Shown: in pieces, positions 1 to 8,865 of the stretch
Layout of the letters: every line of letters begins with the position of its first letter
How positions within the stretch are numbered: the stretch's first letter is position 1
DNA from: Aigarchaeota archaeon
GTDB lineage: Archaea; Thermoproteota; Nitrososphaeria_A; Caldarchaeales; Wolframiiraptoraceae
Reading direction: 5' to 3'
Assembly (NCBI GenBank): GCA_025058515.1
Contig: JANXDW010000005.1
Coordinates: forward strand, 1 to 54,457
Length of the DNA: 54,457 nucleotides
Position numbers and translations under genes: made by a program
Notes under the pieces: model-generated
What the model saw: only the letters and a program-made list of their open reading frames with translations
Database searches by the model: none
What the model was told of the DNA's origin: nothing

Positions 1-405
1 ATAGAGAGAATTGAAAGTTGTATTTATTTTAAACATTGAGTTTAGAAGTTTTCTCGTGAATCTCATAGAGAGAATTGAAAGTCATACGGACTTTCTGACA
101 TCTGTCCGCATATTGGACGAATCTCATAGAGAGAATTGAAAGAGCATACTATACCTTGCCTCGGCAATGCATCACATGGTATCGAATCTCATAGAGAGAA
201 TTGAAAGGAGAGTTCTGGCGCTCCCAACGCTCGACCAGCACGTTGTAGAAATCTCATAGAGAGAATTGAAAGACAAAAACGGCAGTATCATGTTCATCGG
301 AACGGTACGCCAGAATCTTATAGAGAGAATTGAAAGTTATGGTGGCATTTGTATTGAATGTGATTGAATGCAAAGCCATAGGAATCTCTTAGAGGGGGTT
401 GAGAG
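1..405 (+). CRISPR. CRISPR array, trailing end (7 repeats, first one cut by window edge)
   Basis: A 24-base repeat beginning GAATCTCATAGAG and ending AATTGAAAG recurs at 1-17 (partial), 58-81, 119-142, 184-207, 249-272 (first base A), 313-336 (C to T at repeat base 7) and 382-405. The last copy is decayed, with five mismatches (bases 8, 14, 16, 17 and 22). Spacers are 40, 37, 41, 41, 40 and 45 bases and are all different. A repeat ending in ATTGAAAG and a degenerate copy at the right end both indicate that the leader lies to the left, outside the window, and that crRNA is transcribed rightwards. No cas gene is present in the window, so the subtype cannot be assigned. The short repeat with roughly 40-base spacers resembles crenarchaeal type I/III arrays. 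Confidence 0.97.
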
Positions 406-445
406 GTCCTAGAGGTCAAGTATTCAGATGTCATAGGCGCTCATA

Positions 446-466
446 GAATCTTATTAAAGGGTTTTT
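446..466 (+). other. possible decayed repeat relic followed by a T-run
   Basis: Downstream of the last recognisable CRISPR repeat, bases 446-459 read GAATCTTATTAAAG, which matches the start and end of the array repeat with its middle missing. It is preceded by CTCATAG and followed by a run of five T at 462-466. This may be a further decayed repeat, or a T-rich transcription end for the array. The match is short and could be chance. Confidence 0.3.
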
Positions 467-578
467 AATCAGGGTTGGTCATCTATCTTTACGTTAGTTA
501 GATGTTTCTATTTTTAGAATGATCTTTAGTTTCTAGGTTAAATACTGGTTGATAACCTATTCTGTAGGTATATTTAGC

Positions 579-1025
579 ATGGCTAGAATGCATGCTAGGC
601 GTAGAGGAAGATCAGGATCCAAGAGACCTATTAGTAGACTCCCTCCATCATGGTTAAAGATAACCCCTGAAGAAGTTGAAGCCCTCATCGTAAAATATGC
701 TAAAGAAGGATATCCACCAAGTTTAATTGGAGTGATCTTAAGAGACCGGCACGGCGTCCCACTAGTTAAACAATTAACAGGAAAGACTATCAAAAAAATA
801 CTTGAAGAAAATAATGTTAAACCTCAGATACCGGAAGACTTGATGAATCTACTTGAGAGAGCTAGAAAGATGAGGATACACTTAGAGAGAAATAAGTCTG
901 ATAAATACAATCGGCATAGACTTCAACTAGTTGAAGCAAAGATTCATAGATTAGTAAAGTATTATAAGAGGATAGGTGAACTACCAAGCGATTGGGAGCC
1001 TAAGCTCGCCTATGCTTATAGATAA
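579..1025 (+). CDS. rps15: 30S ribosomal protein uS15 (archaeal S15P)
   Basis: A 148-residue ribosomal small-subunit protein that binds 16S rRNA. The N-terminus [17 protein letters not shown] is the typical archaeal/eukaryotic uS15 start, followed by the [22 protein letters not shown] segment and the basic, helical C-terminal S15 domain (around residues 70-145) that contacts rRNA. I place the start at ATG 579; a longer frame opens at a TTG 30 bases upstream, but its ten extra residues have no counterpart in the family. A TATA-like GTTAAATA lies near 537-544, which would give a very short leader. It is followed after 54 bases by the RecJ-like gene, a neighbourhood seen in other archaea. Confidence 0.97.
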   Translation: MARMHARRRGRSGSKRPISRLPPSWLKITPEEVEALIVKYAKEGYPPSLIGVILRDRHGVPLVKQLTGKTIKKILEENNVKPQIPEDLMNLLERARKMRIHLERNKSDKYNRHRLQLVEAKIHRLVKYYKRIGELPSDWEPKLAYAYR

Positions 1026-1079
1026 GACCAACCACCTCTATAAACTCGGTTTAAAGACCTCCCTTAAGAGGGGTAGAGC

Positions 1080-2501
1080 ATGGGATACAGAGAATTCCTA
1101 AACACAATCGATAAATCTATTGATAAGATAAGAGAATTCATCGATAAAGGAAAGAACTTCAACGTATTCTGCCATATAGATGCTGACGGCCTCTCTTCAG
1201 GAGCCATAACCTCAGTCATGCTACTAAGAGCCAATACAAGATTCATCACTAGATCAGTAAGAAATATCGAAGAGATAATCGAGGCTATCCCAAATCTTCC
1301 ACCCGACTCAATAATAATCTTAACAGATATAGGAAGCGGCTACCTAAACATCTTAAGAGAGAAATTCAGAGAAAAATCACTCATTATACTAGACCATCAT
1401 CAACCAGATGGAGAAGTAGAAGAAGGATGGATCCACATAAACCCACATCTATACAATATAGATGGCGCAAGAGAGATAAGTAGTTCAGGAGTAGCCTACC
1501 TAGTAGCTAAAGCTCTTTCAGAAGAGAATGTTACCTTATCACCTATCGCTGTTGTTGGAGCTCTAGGAGACCTACAAGATAAATCATCAGAGAAGAGAGA
1601 ACTAGATGGATTAAACAAGATGATAGTTGAAGATGCTGTTAAAGCTGGTTTAATAAAAGTTTCAGACGATCTCCTCTTCTATGGTAGAAGCTATAGACCA
1701 CTCCACCTAGCATTGGCCTCAACCACCAGCCCATACATCCCAACAATATCTGGAAGCGAAGCACATGCTGTAAGCTTCTTAAACTCTCTAAAGATAAAAC
1801 TCAAAGAAGATGATAGATGGAGAGTCTTCGCTGAACTAGATGAAGAAGAGAAGAAGACGATATACAATGGCTTGATGAAGTATCTGTCTTCAATAAACTT
1901 CCCCCCAAGTATTGTAAAAGAATTGGTTGGGAAAGTTTACGAACTTACAAAAGAAGAAGATTGGACACCTTTAAAAGATGCTAGAGAGTTCTCATCATTA
2001 TTGAATGCATGTGGAAAGACTGGAAATGAGTGGATAGGTATAGCTGTGGCCATGGGATCAAGAGGAGAGCTACTCCTACAAGCACAGAAGATCTTAGAAG
2101 AATATAGGAAGAAGCTTTCAGAAATAATGGAATACTTAGTTAAGAGAGATACTTGGCAAGAACTAAAATACATAATTGCTATAGATGTTGGAACAGCTAT
2201 CGATGATAGAATGGTAAGCTCAGCTTCTTCAATACTATCCTCTTCTGAACTCTTACCAGAAGATAAACCACTGATAATGTTAGCTACAAGAGACGACAAG
2301 GTCAAGGTATCTGCAAGAGCTTCAAGAAAACTAGTAGCTAAAGGTCTAAACTTAGGATTTGTAATGAAGAAGGCTGCTGAGAGAACAGGTGGGGTGGGAG
2401 GAGGACATGATGTGGCCGCAGGTGCAGAGATTCCTCTAGGTAAGAAGACCATGTTCTTAGCAGAGGCTGATTCAATTGTTGGAGAATTCCTCAAAAGTTA
2501 A
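1080..2501 (+). CDS. DHH/DHHA1 phosphoesterase, archaeal RecJ-like
   Basis: A 473-residue protein of the DHH superfamily, in archaea the RecJ/GAN group of metal-dependent single-strand nucleases or nanoRNases linked to replication and repair. DHH motifs are clear: HIDADGL (32-38), TDIGSG (82-87) and the name-giving DHH (105-107). A C-terminal DHHA1 substrate-binding domain carries GGVGGGHDVAAG at about 437-448. The ATG start is preceded by an AGAGGGGT ribosome binding site. The gene lies between uS15 and Pcc1 and overlaps Pcc1 by 26 bases, so the three are probably co-transcribed. The family includes several biochemical activities (5'-3' DNA exonuclease, RNA degradation, GINS partner), and sequence alone does not decide between them. 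Confidence 0.92.
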   Translation: MGYREFLNTIDKSIDKIREFIDKGKNFNVFCHIDADGLSSGAITSVMLLRANTRFITRSVRNIEEIIEAIPNLPPDSIIILTDIGSGYLNILREKFREKSLIILDHHQPDGEVEEGWIHINPHLYNIDGAREISSSGVAYLVAKALSEENVTLSPIAVVGALGDLQDKSSEKRELDGLNKMIVEDAVKAGLIKVSDDLLFYGRSYRPLHLALASTTSPYIPTISGSEAHAVSFLNSLKIKLKEDDRWRVFAELDEEEKKTIYNGLMKYLSSINFPPSIVKELVGKVYELTKEEDWTPLKDAREFSSLLNACGKTGNEWIGIAVAMGSRGELLLQAQKILEEYRKKLSEIMEYLVKRDTWQELKYIIAIDVGTAIDDRMVSSASSILSSSELLPEDKPLIMLATRDDKVKVSARASRKLVAKGLNLGFVMKKAAERTGGVGGGHDVAAGAEIPLGKKTMFLAEADSIVGEFLKS

Positions 2502-2751
2502 AGCATCCGCAACATTAATACTAAGATTCGAGAATGCAGAGATAGCTGAGATAGCTCTTAAATCTATCCAACCTGATAATTATCCCCTACCTAGAGACCT
2601 CTTAATAAAGATGGATATCAAAGATTGTGAAGTATATATCTACGTAGAATCTGATAGAACTGTACTATCTCTCTTAACAACTCTAGACGATATCTTATCG
2701 ATGATGAATCTTGCTCTAAAATCTACCGAGACCTTAATTCATGAGAACTAG
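2476..2751 (+). CDS. pcc1: KEOPS complex subunit Pcc1
   Basis: A 91-residue protein matching the Pcc1/CTAG family: a strand with the ATLILRF pattern, a helix AEIAEIALKSIQPDN carrying the characteristic 'A..al.PdN', then D-C-EVYIYVES strands and a C-terminal helix. Pcc1 is the dimerisation platform of KEOPS, which with a Sua5/YrdC enzyme makes the t6A37 modification of ANN-decoding tRNAs; a Sua5 gene is present at 46751-47857. The start is TTG 2476 (TTG 2479 is an alternative), inside the end of the upstream RecJ-like gene with AGAGG in front. The stop codon shares a CTAG tetramer with the stop of the convergent regulator gene. Confidence 0.85.
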   Translation: MLENSSKVKASATLILRFENAEIAEIALKSIQPDNYPLPRDLLIKMDIKDCEVYIYVESDRTVLSLLTTLDDILSMMNLALKSTETLIHEN

Positions 2752-3200
2752 ATACTACATACTGGATACTCTTTTAACCTCTTACTAGACGACCTATCTG
2801 GAAGCTTTAAACCACATGGACATTCATAAGGTCTACCGAGATTCTCCCAAATCTCTTCCACCACCTCTGTAGAGAATACATTCTCAATCTTCCAACTAAT
2901 CCTACATGAATCTTTTAAAGACGTCCCGAGAGAATATAATGCATTCTCCAAGACACCGTGCTTCCACAGCTTCTCAGCAATTACCTTCTCACCCTTATCA
3001 GTTAATCTAAGTCTTCTACCAGTACTCACTACTAAACCCATATCCGATAGCTTCTTGATCATAAGCGAGGCAGTAGACTTCGATACCTTAAGCTCTTCAA
3101 CCACATGCTTATTCCTAGTATATCCTTTCTCTCTACACTTCCTAAAGACTGTTAAGAGGTACTCTACCTCTCTCACACTAAGCTCACGAACGTCTTCCAT
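2748..3200 (-). CDS. DtxR/MntR-family metal-dependent transcriptional regulator
   Basis: A 150-residue winged-helix repressor. Residues 8-75 form the N-terminal HTH (VVEELKVSKSTASLMIKKLSDMGLV with a basic wing). They are followed by KHGVLENALYSLG and SCRISWKIENVFSTEVVEEIWENLG, which is the layout of the DtxR/MntR dimerisation and metal-binding domain, ending with a PYECPCG segment. It has no SH3-like third domain, as in short MntR types. It is the last gene of the metal ABC transporter operon, overlapping the permease end by 17 bases, with GGTGA six bases before ATG 3200. The inferred role is autoregulated control of metal uptake through the palindrome at 5802-5822. The metal (Mn, Fe or Zn) cannot be assigned. 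Confidence 0.85.
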   Translation of the reverse strand: MEDVRELSVREVEYLLTVFRKCREKGYTRNKHVVEELKVSKSTASLMIKKLSDMGLVVSTGRRLRLTDKGEKVIAEKLWKHGVLENALYSLGTSLKDSCRISWKIENVFSTEVVEEIWENLGRPYECPCGLKLPDRSSSKRLKEYPVCSI

Positions 3201-3990
3201 AAACGGTCACCCCTAATACTGTTAAGATCGATGTTAATCCAACCCCACCACTTGGAGAGATAGATAATAAGCTGGCAAGATAGTATCCTACCAGCATTAT
3301 GACCACTCCTATTAGATATGAGAAAGCTATATTATATCTTTTAAAGAATTTTATATAGATTATTCCTGGGACAGATAGTACAACATGGGTTGCTAAGATA
3401 CCTATAGTCGAAGATAGGATAGAAGCTGATAATGCTGCTAAGCTATAGAATACATATCTGTAGAATCTAATGTTTAAACCTAGAGCCTTCGCACCATCTT
3501 CATCAAAAGCTATATACTTAAACTCTTTAAAGAGTAAATGTACTATCGGTAAAACAATGAATAGCGTGAGCGTTAGTTTTGCTAAATCTTCGATAGAGCT
3601 TATAGAAGATGTTCCAGCAATATATGTCCAAGCTTTTGTGATAGCTAAGCTTGAGACTTGACTGGCTAAGTATCCAAAGATTATAGTCATGGTAGTTGCG
3701 ATAGAGACTGAGAAGGCTATAGCCATATCTTCAGAAAGACCTCTCTCTATAAGCTCTCCTACTATGATCGATAAGGCAATAGCTGTTAAAGTAGAAACTA
3801 GAGGTATGGGGATGGTGAGATTGTAGAGAGAGCTCAAGTAGACTCCTAGAAGATTCCCTCCTAAGATTGAGTGGAGTAATGTTAATCCAAAGGTTATGCT
3901 CCTTGAGGTAGTAAGGGTAACGCTTATAGACCCTACCAGAAGCCCACTTAAAGCAGCCACGACATAATTTATTAATAGTAGTTCAAGCAT
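3184..3990 (-). CDS. metal ABC transporter permease (ABC-3/ZnuB-MntB family)
   Basis: A very hydrophobic protein of 268 residues with about eight predicted membrane segments, matching ABC-3 family permeases for zinc, manganese or iron. Typical features are the loop ALGLNIRFYRYVFYSLAALSAS, which couples to the ATPase, and GILATHVVLSVPG near the C-terminus. I choose ATG 3990 because GGTGA lies five bases upstream and the ATG overlaps the stop of the ATPase gene; GTG 3999 is possible and adds three residues. The gene sits between the ATPase and the DtxR-type regulator in one minus-strand operon. Confidence 0.9.
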   Translation of the reverse strand: MLELLLINYVVAALSGLLVGSISVTLTTSRSITFGLTLLHSILGGNLLGVYLSSLYNLTIPIPLVSTLTAIALSIIVGELIERGLSEDMAIAFSVSIATTMTIIFGYLASQVSSLAITKAWTYIAGTSSISSIEDLAKLTLTLFIVLPIVHLLFKEFKYIAFDEDGAKALGLNIRFYRYVFYSLAALSASILSSTIGILATHVVLSVPGIIYIKFFKRYNIAFSYLIGVVIMLVGYYLASLLSISPSGGVGLTSILTVLGVTVYGRRS

Positions 3991-4750
3991 GATCTTCACC
4001 TATTATGAATCCCTGAGGTATCTCGGTTATCCCTGGGTAAGCTCTCTTCAAGATCTCTAATCTTAAAACTTCACCAGCTCTTCCTACCGCATATACTTTC
4101 TTATTGAGTAATATTACTTGTGGGTTATACGCTATACATGGACTAAGTTCATGAGCAACCAAGAGTATATCAATGTTCATTCTATAATGGATCCTATCAA
4201 GTAGTTTAGCTATCTCACATTTTATATCAAAGTCTAGCATCGAGAATGGTTCATCTAAGAGTAATAGTTTAGCCCCCTTAACCATAGCTCTAGCTATCAG
4301 TACTCTCTGCCTCTCACCACCACTCAATTCTGTAAACCATTTTCTAGAATACCTCTCCAGCTCAACTAATCTAAGAACTTCTTCTACTTCTTCTTCAATC
4401 TCTTTATTCATTATTCTCGGAGGAATAGACTTACTGTAAATACCCATTGCGATGACTTCTCTAACAGTTATAGGAACATGTATATTGATATTTACAACTT
4501 GTGGTACATAACTAACTATCTGTCTAATTTTATTAGCTTCTCTAAAAGGGTCAAGACCATATACTCTAATCATCCCTAAACTAGGCTTAACCAAGCCTAG
4601 AATACTTTTAAGTAGAGTTGTCTTACCCGCTCCATTAGGACCCATAACAACGGTAAAGAAGGGTGAATCTAATCTAAATGAAATATTGTCCAACGCCTTA
4701 TAATCATTAAACTTCACAGTTAAACCTTCAACTACTAAATCGCTTACCAC
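3983..4750 (-). CDS. metal ABC transporter ATP-binding protein (ZnuC/MntA type)
   Basis: A 255-residue ABC ATPase. Visible motifs are Walker A GPNGAGKTT (about 38-46), a Q-loop VPQVV, signature LSGGERQ (about 143-149), Walker B LLLLDEP, and the H-loop VAHEL. The length and domain pattern fit the manganese/zinc/iron importer subfamily. The start is GTG 4750, supported by AAGGGG seven bases upstream, and it overlaps the end of the binding-protein gene by 23 bases. Together with the binding protein and permease it completes a three-part importer. Confidence 0.93.
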   Translation of the reverse strand: MVSDLVVEGLTVKFNDYKALDNISFRLDSPFFTVVMGPNGAGKTTLLKSILGLVKPSLGMIRVYGLDPFREANKIRQIVSYVPQVVNINIHVPITVREVIAMGIYSKSIPPRIMNKEIEEEVEEVLRLVELERYSRKWFTELSGGERQRVLIARAMVKGAKLLLLDEPFSMLDFDIKCEIAKLLDRIHYRMNIDILLVAHELSPCIAYNPQVILLNKKVYAVGRAGEVLRLEILKRAYPGITEIPQGFIIGEDHA

Positions 4751-5789
4751 TCTTCTTCCCCTTGATAACTAGAAAGATCACGATTATAGATAATACAATA
4801 TTAACAGTAATAGATAACAAGAGTAGAGTCAAATATTCAGATGAAGATCTCTCTCCCATAATTACAGAAGCTTGAGAAGATATTTGAAGTGCTATGGATA
4901 AAGAGGCTAGCTCAGGCATATTAGAGACCTTATTCAATGGTACAGTGAAGTATTTTAAGTTCTCTTTAGAAAATAGGTCGACCAGCTTTGGATTTTTTAA
5001 TGCTTCTTCATCAGATAGTAAGATAAAATCAGCTTCTCCATTCTTTAACTTACTCAACATTCTTAAAACATCTCTCTCAGATGCTTCTACATTATACTCA
5101 CTAACGACCACATCTACTAAATCTAGATCTAACTCTTTCACTAAATACTGGAGGACTGGAGTATAAATGATGACTCTGTAACGTCTATCTATTAGAGAAT
5201 CAACACTATTCTCTATATTGTCGATATACTCAAAGTACTTCATCAATCTATTATAATAATAATCTAGATTATCTTTATCGATCTCAGAAAGATGTGAAGC
5301 AATAGTAGAAGCTATTGCTCGTAGACCATTTATAGAATAATGGAAACCATGAAAATTTATATCATCCGTCTTCGGATTTCTCAACAATCTCAATCCGTGC
5401 TCTAAGTATTCTTCATAACCAATCACTCTAACGTTTATTAAACCTTCTTCAATTAATTGATATATCTTCTCTTCTACTATGTAGTGATGTTGAGCAGTGA
5501 CTACTAACAATCTTGCTTCAGAAAGAGTACTGAGAAGAGTATTCATAGGAGGTTCATATTCATGTGGATCTACATTTGCTGGAATTATAGTTACGACCTT
5601 CACCTTCTCTCCACCTATATACTTAACAACAGAGGCTAAAGGTTCTGTTATTACGGCAACTACTATCTTATCATGGTTTGAGCCTTCAATTGAGGGAAAA
5701 CATATAAAACCTTGAGAGAAGAATATCAATACAATCAAAATTGCTGAATTTAATAATAATCTACGGTTACGTGCTAAATGTTTAATCAT
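4728..5789 (-). CDS. metal ABC transporter substrate-binding protein (ZnuA/TroA family), membrane-anchored
   Basis: A 353-residue cluster A-I metal-binding protein. A hydrophobic N-terminal segment (about 11-31) is a signal or anchor. Candidate metal ligands are H76 in DPHEYEP, H101/H102 and the FHGFHYS histidines (147 and 150), followed by a long connecting helix. The C-terminus has a second hydrophobic stretch, LLLLSITVNIVLSIIVIFLVI, ahead of a basic tail. The protein is therefore probably tethered to the membrane at its C-terminus, as expected for an archaeon without an outer membrane. It is the first gene of the operon, immediately downstream of the palindrome at 5802-5822. Confidence 0.9.
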   Translation of the reverse strand: MIKHLARNRRLLLNSAILIVLIFFSQGFICFPSIEGSNHDKIVVAVITEPLASVVKYIGGEKVKVVTIIPANVDPHEYEPPMNTLLSTLSEARLLVVTAQHHYIVEEKIYQLIEEGLINVRVIGYEEYLEHGLRLLRNPKTDDINFHGFHYSINGLRAIASTIASHLSEIDKDNLDYYYNRLMKYFEYIDNIENSVDSLIDRRYRVIIYTPVLQYLVKELDLDLVDVVVSEYNVEASERDVLRMLSKLKNGEADFILLSDEEALKNPKLVDLFSKENLKYFTVPLNKVSNMPELASLSIALQISSQASVIMGERSSSEYLTLLLLSITVNIVLSIIVIFLVIKGKKSGKRFSS

Positions 5790-5801
5790 TTATGTTCTCA
5801 C

Positions 5802-5822
5802 AAGTTTTATTCAATAAAACTT
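5802..5822. promoter_or_regulatory. 9-3-9 palindrome, putative DtxR/MntR-type operator
   Basis: AAGTTTTAT at 5802-5810 and its exact reverse complement ATAAAACTT at 5814-5822 are separated by TCA. The 21-bp size is typical of DtxR/MntR-family operators. It starts 12 bases upstream of the metal-binding-protein ATG (minus strand) and lies between a TATA-like TTTAAATAAAA (minus strand, about 5822-5833) and the expected transcription start. The operon it would control encodes a DtxR-type regulator. Binding is inferred, not shown. Confidence 0.6.
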
Positions 5823-5965
5823 TTATTTAAACATGTCGTGAAATACCATCATCCTACAAAAAACTTTCAGAGATGGAAACTTTGGAGAGAGTTACAAAGA
5901 TTATGATAAACCTTAATATTCATAAGGAATTCCATTTCATCTATCTATTGATCAAGGGTGTTGTT

Positions 5966-7339
5966 ATGAGCCATCCATATTTAGGGTTAACTCAGGAAGA
6001 GATCAATTCGATGTTAATGGAGATGGGAATAGAGAAGATAGAAGAACTCTACAGAGATATTCCATCTAAATTCTTCTTGAAGAGACCACTTCAATACTCT
6101 CAACCGATGAGTGAAGAAGAAGTAAGACAACATATAAAGAAAATTCTATCAAAGAATAAGGTAGCTAATCAGATTAAATTATTTATAGGTGGTGGAGCTT
6201 GGTTTCATCTCATACCATCTGCTGTTAAAGAGATAGTTAGAAGAAGCGAGTTCCTAACATCTTATACCCCCTACCAACCTGAGGTTTCACAAGGTATGCT
6301 TCAAGCTCTTTTTGAATATCAAAGTCTTATGGCTGAGCTTCTAGATATAGAAGTCGTTAATTCTTCCATGTACGATTGGGCTACCGCTCTAGGAGAAGCA
6401 TTTAGAATGGTTAGCAGAGTTACCAAACGATCCAAGATACTTTATCCTCAATATATTTCTCCTGAAAGATTAAAAGTTGCAGAAACCTATACTGAGCCAA
6501 CGAATATAATGATGGTCGAGTATATTCAGAATAGGATTGACGGTTCAGTGGATCTTGAAGACTTGAAGAAAAAGATAGATCAAGATACTGCGGCTGTCTA
6601 TATAGAGTATCCATCCTATCTAGGATTTATTCCTCTTAATATTCGTGAAGTTGGAGAGATAGCACACGATCATAAAGCGTTATTCATAATAGGTGTAGAT
6701 CCTACTGCACTAGGAGTATTTGAGTCACCTGGAAAACTTGGTGCAGACATAGTAGTGGGAGAAGGTCAGCCTCTAGGAATGCCTGTAAATTTTGGAGGAC
6801 CACTCTTAGGAATTATGGGATGTAGAATGGAAAGAGAGTTAGTCCATCAGCTTCCAGGTAGGCTTATCGGGATGACGGTCACCCATAAAGGAGAGAGAGC
6901 ATATACAATGATCTTACAAGCTAGAGAGCAGCATATAAAGAGGGAAAAGGCAACTAGTAATATCTGCACTAACCAAGCTCTATGCGCTCTTACAGCTGCG
7001 GTATATCTTTCTCTACTAGGAAAGAATGGTATACGGATCTTAGGAGAACAGATACTGGCTAGAACCAAGTACTTGATAAGTAGGCTGTCAAAGATCGTGG
7101 AAGTTGAAGCTCCACTCTTTAAGTCTATCCACTTTAAAGAGTTTACATATAGAGTTGTTAATAAACAATCTAGAGAAGTATTAAGAAGATTGTTCGAGAA
7201 GAATATTGTAGGAGGTATCAGTATAGATGGAATGTTTAGAGATGTTGGTGACGCGATCTTAACATGCGTTACAGAGATACATTCAAAAGAAGATCTAGAC
7301 TATTATGTAGATTCTCTAAAAGAGGTTGTAGAGAGATGA
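5966..7339 (+). CDS. gcvPA: glycine dehydrogenase (decarboxylating) subunit 1
   Basis: A 457-residue N-terminal half of the split glycine cleavage P-protein, a PLP-dependent decarboxylase that transfers the aminomethyl group of glycine to lipoyl-GcvH. The start MSHPYLGLTQEEINSMLMEMG and the internal FIGGGAWFHLIPSAVKEIVRRSEFLTSYTPYQPEVSQGMLQ-type block (split here: FIGGGAWFH, then SYTPYQPEVSQG) are diagnostic. ATG 5966 is preceded by AAGGGTG; a frame opening at 5873 adds 31 residues without family support. It overlaps gcvPB by ATGA, so translation is coupled. Transcription is divergent from the metal transporter operon across a 176-base gap. Confidence 0.95.
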   Translation: MSHPYLGLTQEEINSMLMEMGIEKIEELYRDIPSKFFLKRPLQYSQPMSEEEVRQHIKKILSKNKVANQIKLFIGGGAWFHLIPSAVKEIVRRSEFLTSYTPYQPEVSQGMLQALFEYQSLMAELLDIEVVNSSMYDWATALGEAFRMVSRVTKRSKILYPQYISPERLKVAETYTEPTNIMMVEYIQNRIDGSVDLEDLKKKIDQDTAAVYIEYPSYLGFIPLNIREVGEIAHDHKALFIIGVDPTALGVFESPGKLGADIVVGEGQPLGMPVNFGGPLLGIMGCRMERELVHQLPGRLIGMTVTHKGERAYTMILQAREQHIKREKATSNICTNQALCALTAAVYLSLLGKNGIRILGEQILARTKYLISRLSKIVEVEAPLFKSIHFKEFTYRVVNKQSREVLRRLFEKNIVGGISIDGMFRDVGDAILTCVTEIHSKEDLDYYVDSLKEVVER

Positions 7340-8865
7340 GTTACAGGCAGGCTAAATGGTCTGAACCTACTGTCTTTGAATTAGCTAGGCATGGAGCAGT
7401 AGGTGTAGATTTCCCAGAGCTAGATGAAGAGCTTAAGCAAGCTCTAGATGAAGTATTGAATGAGATACCTGAACAGCTGAAGAGAAGAGAATTAAACTTT
7501 CTAGAACTCTCAGAACTAGATGTAGTAAGACACTATACTAGATTGAGCCAGATGAACTTTGGAGTATTTTCAGGAATGTATCCACTTGGAAGCTGTACTA
7601 TGAAGTATAATCCAACCATAAGCGAAGAGGTGGTGAGCTATGAAGAGATATACAATTGCCATCCTCTACAACCTGTAGAGACAGTACAAGGATGTTTAGA
7701 GATAATCTGGAGACTTGAACAGATTCTTAAAGAAATCACTGGGATGAGCAGATTCAGCTTCCAGCCTGCTGCAGGCGCTCAAGGAGAATTCTTGGGATGC
7801 CTCATTATAAGAGCTTACCATAAAGATAAAGGATTAGATTATAAGAATGTTATGATAGTTCCTGACTCTGCTCATGGGACAAATCCTGCTAGTGCGACTA
7901 TGGCTGGATATGAAGTAAAAGTTGTTAAGAGTGATGAAGATGGATGTGTTAATATAAGTGAGTTGGAGAAGATAGTTGATAAAAGAGTTGCAGGGATAAT
8001 GTTAACAAATCCAAATACTTTAGGTTTATTTGAGAAGAATATAGAGAAGATAGTTGATATAATCCACAGCGTCGATGGATTACTATATTATGATGGCGCA
8101 AATCTAAACGCTCTACTAGGTAAGGTTAGACCAGCGGACATGGGTTTCGACATCGTACACTTGAATCTCCATAAAACATTTTCAACACCTCATGGAGGTG
8201 GTGGTCCAGGCTCTGGACCTGTAGGAGTAATTGATAAGCTCGTTGACTATCTACCATCTCCCTTGATCAACTACGATGAATCAAGAAACTTCTATTATCT
8301 AGATTATGATAGACCTAAGAGTATTGGAAGGATGAAGATGTTTTATGGAAACTTCACTGTCCTAGTTAAAGCCTACGTATACTTATTGAGGATGGGTGGC
8401 GAGGGTTTGAGAAAAGTTGCGGAATCAAGTGTGTTATCTTCAAACTATCTACTTCATAAAGTTAAGAAGCTTCAAGGAGTCACGTTACCGTACGCTCCAG
8501 AATCTTATAGAAAACATGAATTTGTTGTAAGCTTGTCTAAGCTTTATAAGGAGACTGGTGTATCGGCGAGAGATGTAGCTAAGAGGCTCTTAGACTATGG
8601 ATTCCATGCACCTACAATCTACTTTCCACTTATAGTTGATGAAGCATTCATGATAGAGCCGACGGAGTCTGAGTCGAAGAGAGAGATAGATGCATTCTAC
8701 GATGCTCTATCCAGTGTAATTAATGAATCATATAAAGATCCTGAGAAGGTTAAGACCGCTCCCCATAATACGTCTATAGGTAGGATAGATGAAGTAAGAG
8801 CTTCTCATCCTAAAACCATGATCCCTTCATGGAGAGTATACGTTACTCGGAGAGAAAGATTGTGA
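7336..8865 (+). CDS. gcvPB: glycine dehydrogenase (decarboxylating) subunit 2
   Basis: A 509-residue C-terminal half of the split P-protein, carrying the PLP lysine (K280 in NLHKTFSTPHGGGGPG) and the glycine-rich GGGGPGSGP loop. Other family blocks are MYPLGSCTMKYNP (81-93), QPAAGAQGE (143-151) and DSAHGTNPASATMAG (177-191). It forms a heterotetramer with GcvPA. The start ATG 7336 overlaps the gcvPA stop. The gene ends in a GTGA overlap with gcvT, giving a tightly coupled three-gene operon. Confidence 0.96.
   Translation: MSYRQAKWSEPTVFELARHGAVGVDFPELDEELKQALDEVLNEIPEQLKRRELNFLELSELDVVRHYTRLSQMNFGVFSGMYPLGSCTMKYNPTISEEVVSYEEIYNCHPLQPVETVQGCLEIIWRLEQILKEITGMSRFSFQPAAGAQGEFLGCLIIRAYHKDKGLDYKNVMIVPDSAHGTNPASATMAGYEVKVVKSDEDGCVNISELEKIVDKRVAGIMLTNPNTLGLFEKNIEKIVDIIHSVDGLLYYDGANLNALLGKVRPADMGFDIVHLNLHKTFSTPHGGGGPGSGPVGVIDKLVDYLPSPLINYDESRNFYYLDYDRPKSIGRMKMFYGNFTVLVKAYVYLLRMGGEGLRKVAESSVLSSNYLLHKVKKLQGVTLPYAPESYRKHEFVVSLSKLYKETGVSARDVAKRLLDYGFHAPTIYFPLIVDEAFMIEPTESESKREIDAFYDALSSVINESYKDPEKVKTAPHNTSIGRIDEVRASHPKTMIPSWRVYVTRRERL

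Noticed and set aside
549-578. Upstream extension of the uS15 reading frame
   Set aside because: The ten extra residues do not resemble any uS15, and the internal ATG at 579 gives the exact family N-terminus.
1937-2494. 185-residue frame opposite the RecJ-like gene
   Set aside because: It is a shadow of a clear conserved gene with Ser/Pro-rich, low-information translation. The same applies to other antisense frames across known genes.
5873-5965. Upstream 31-residue extension of gcvPA
   Set aside because: ATG 5966 has a ribosome binding site and the family N-terminus; the extension lacks support.
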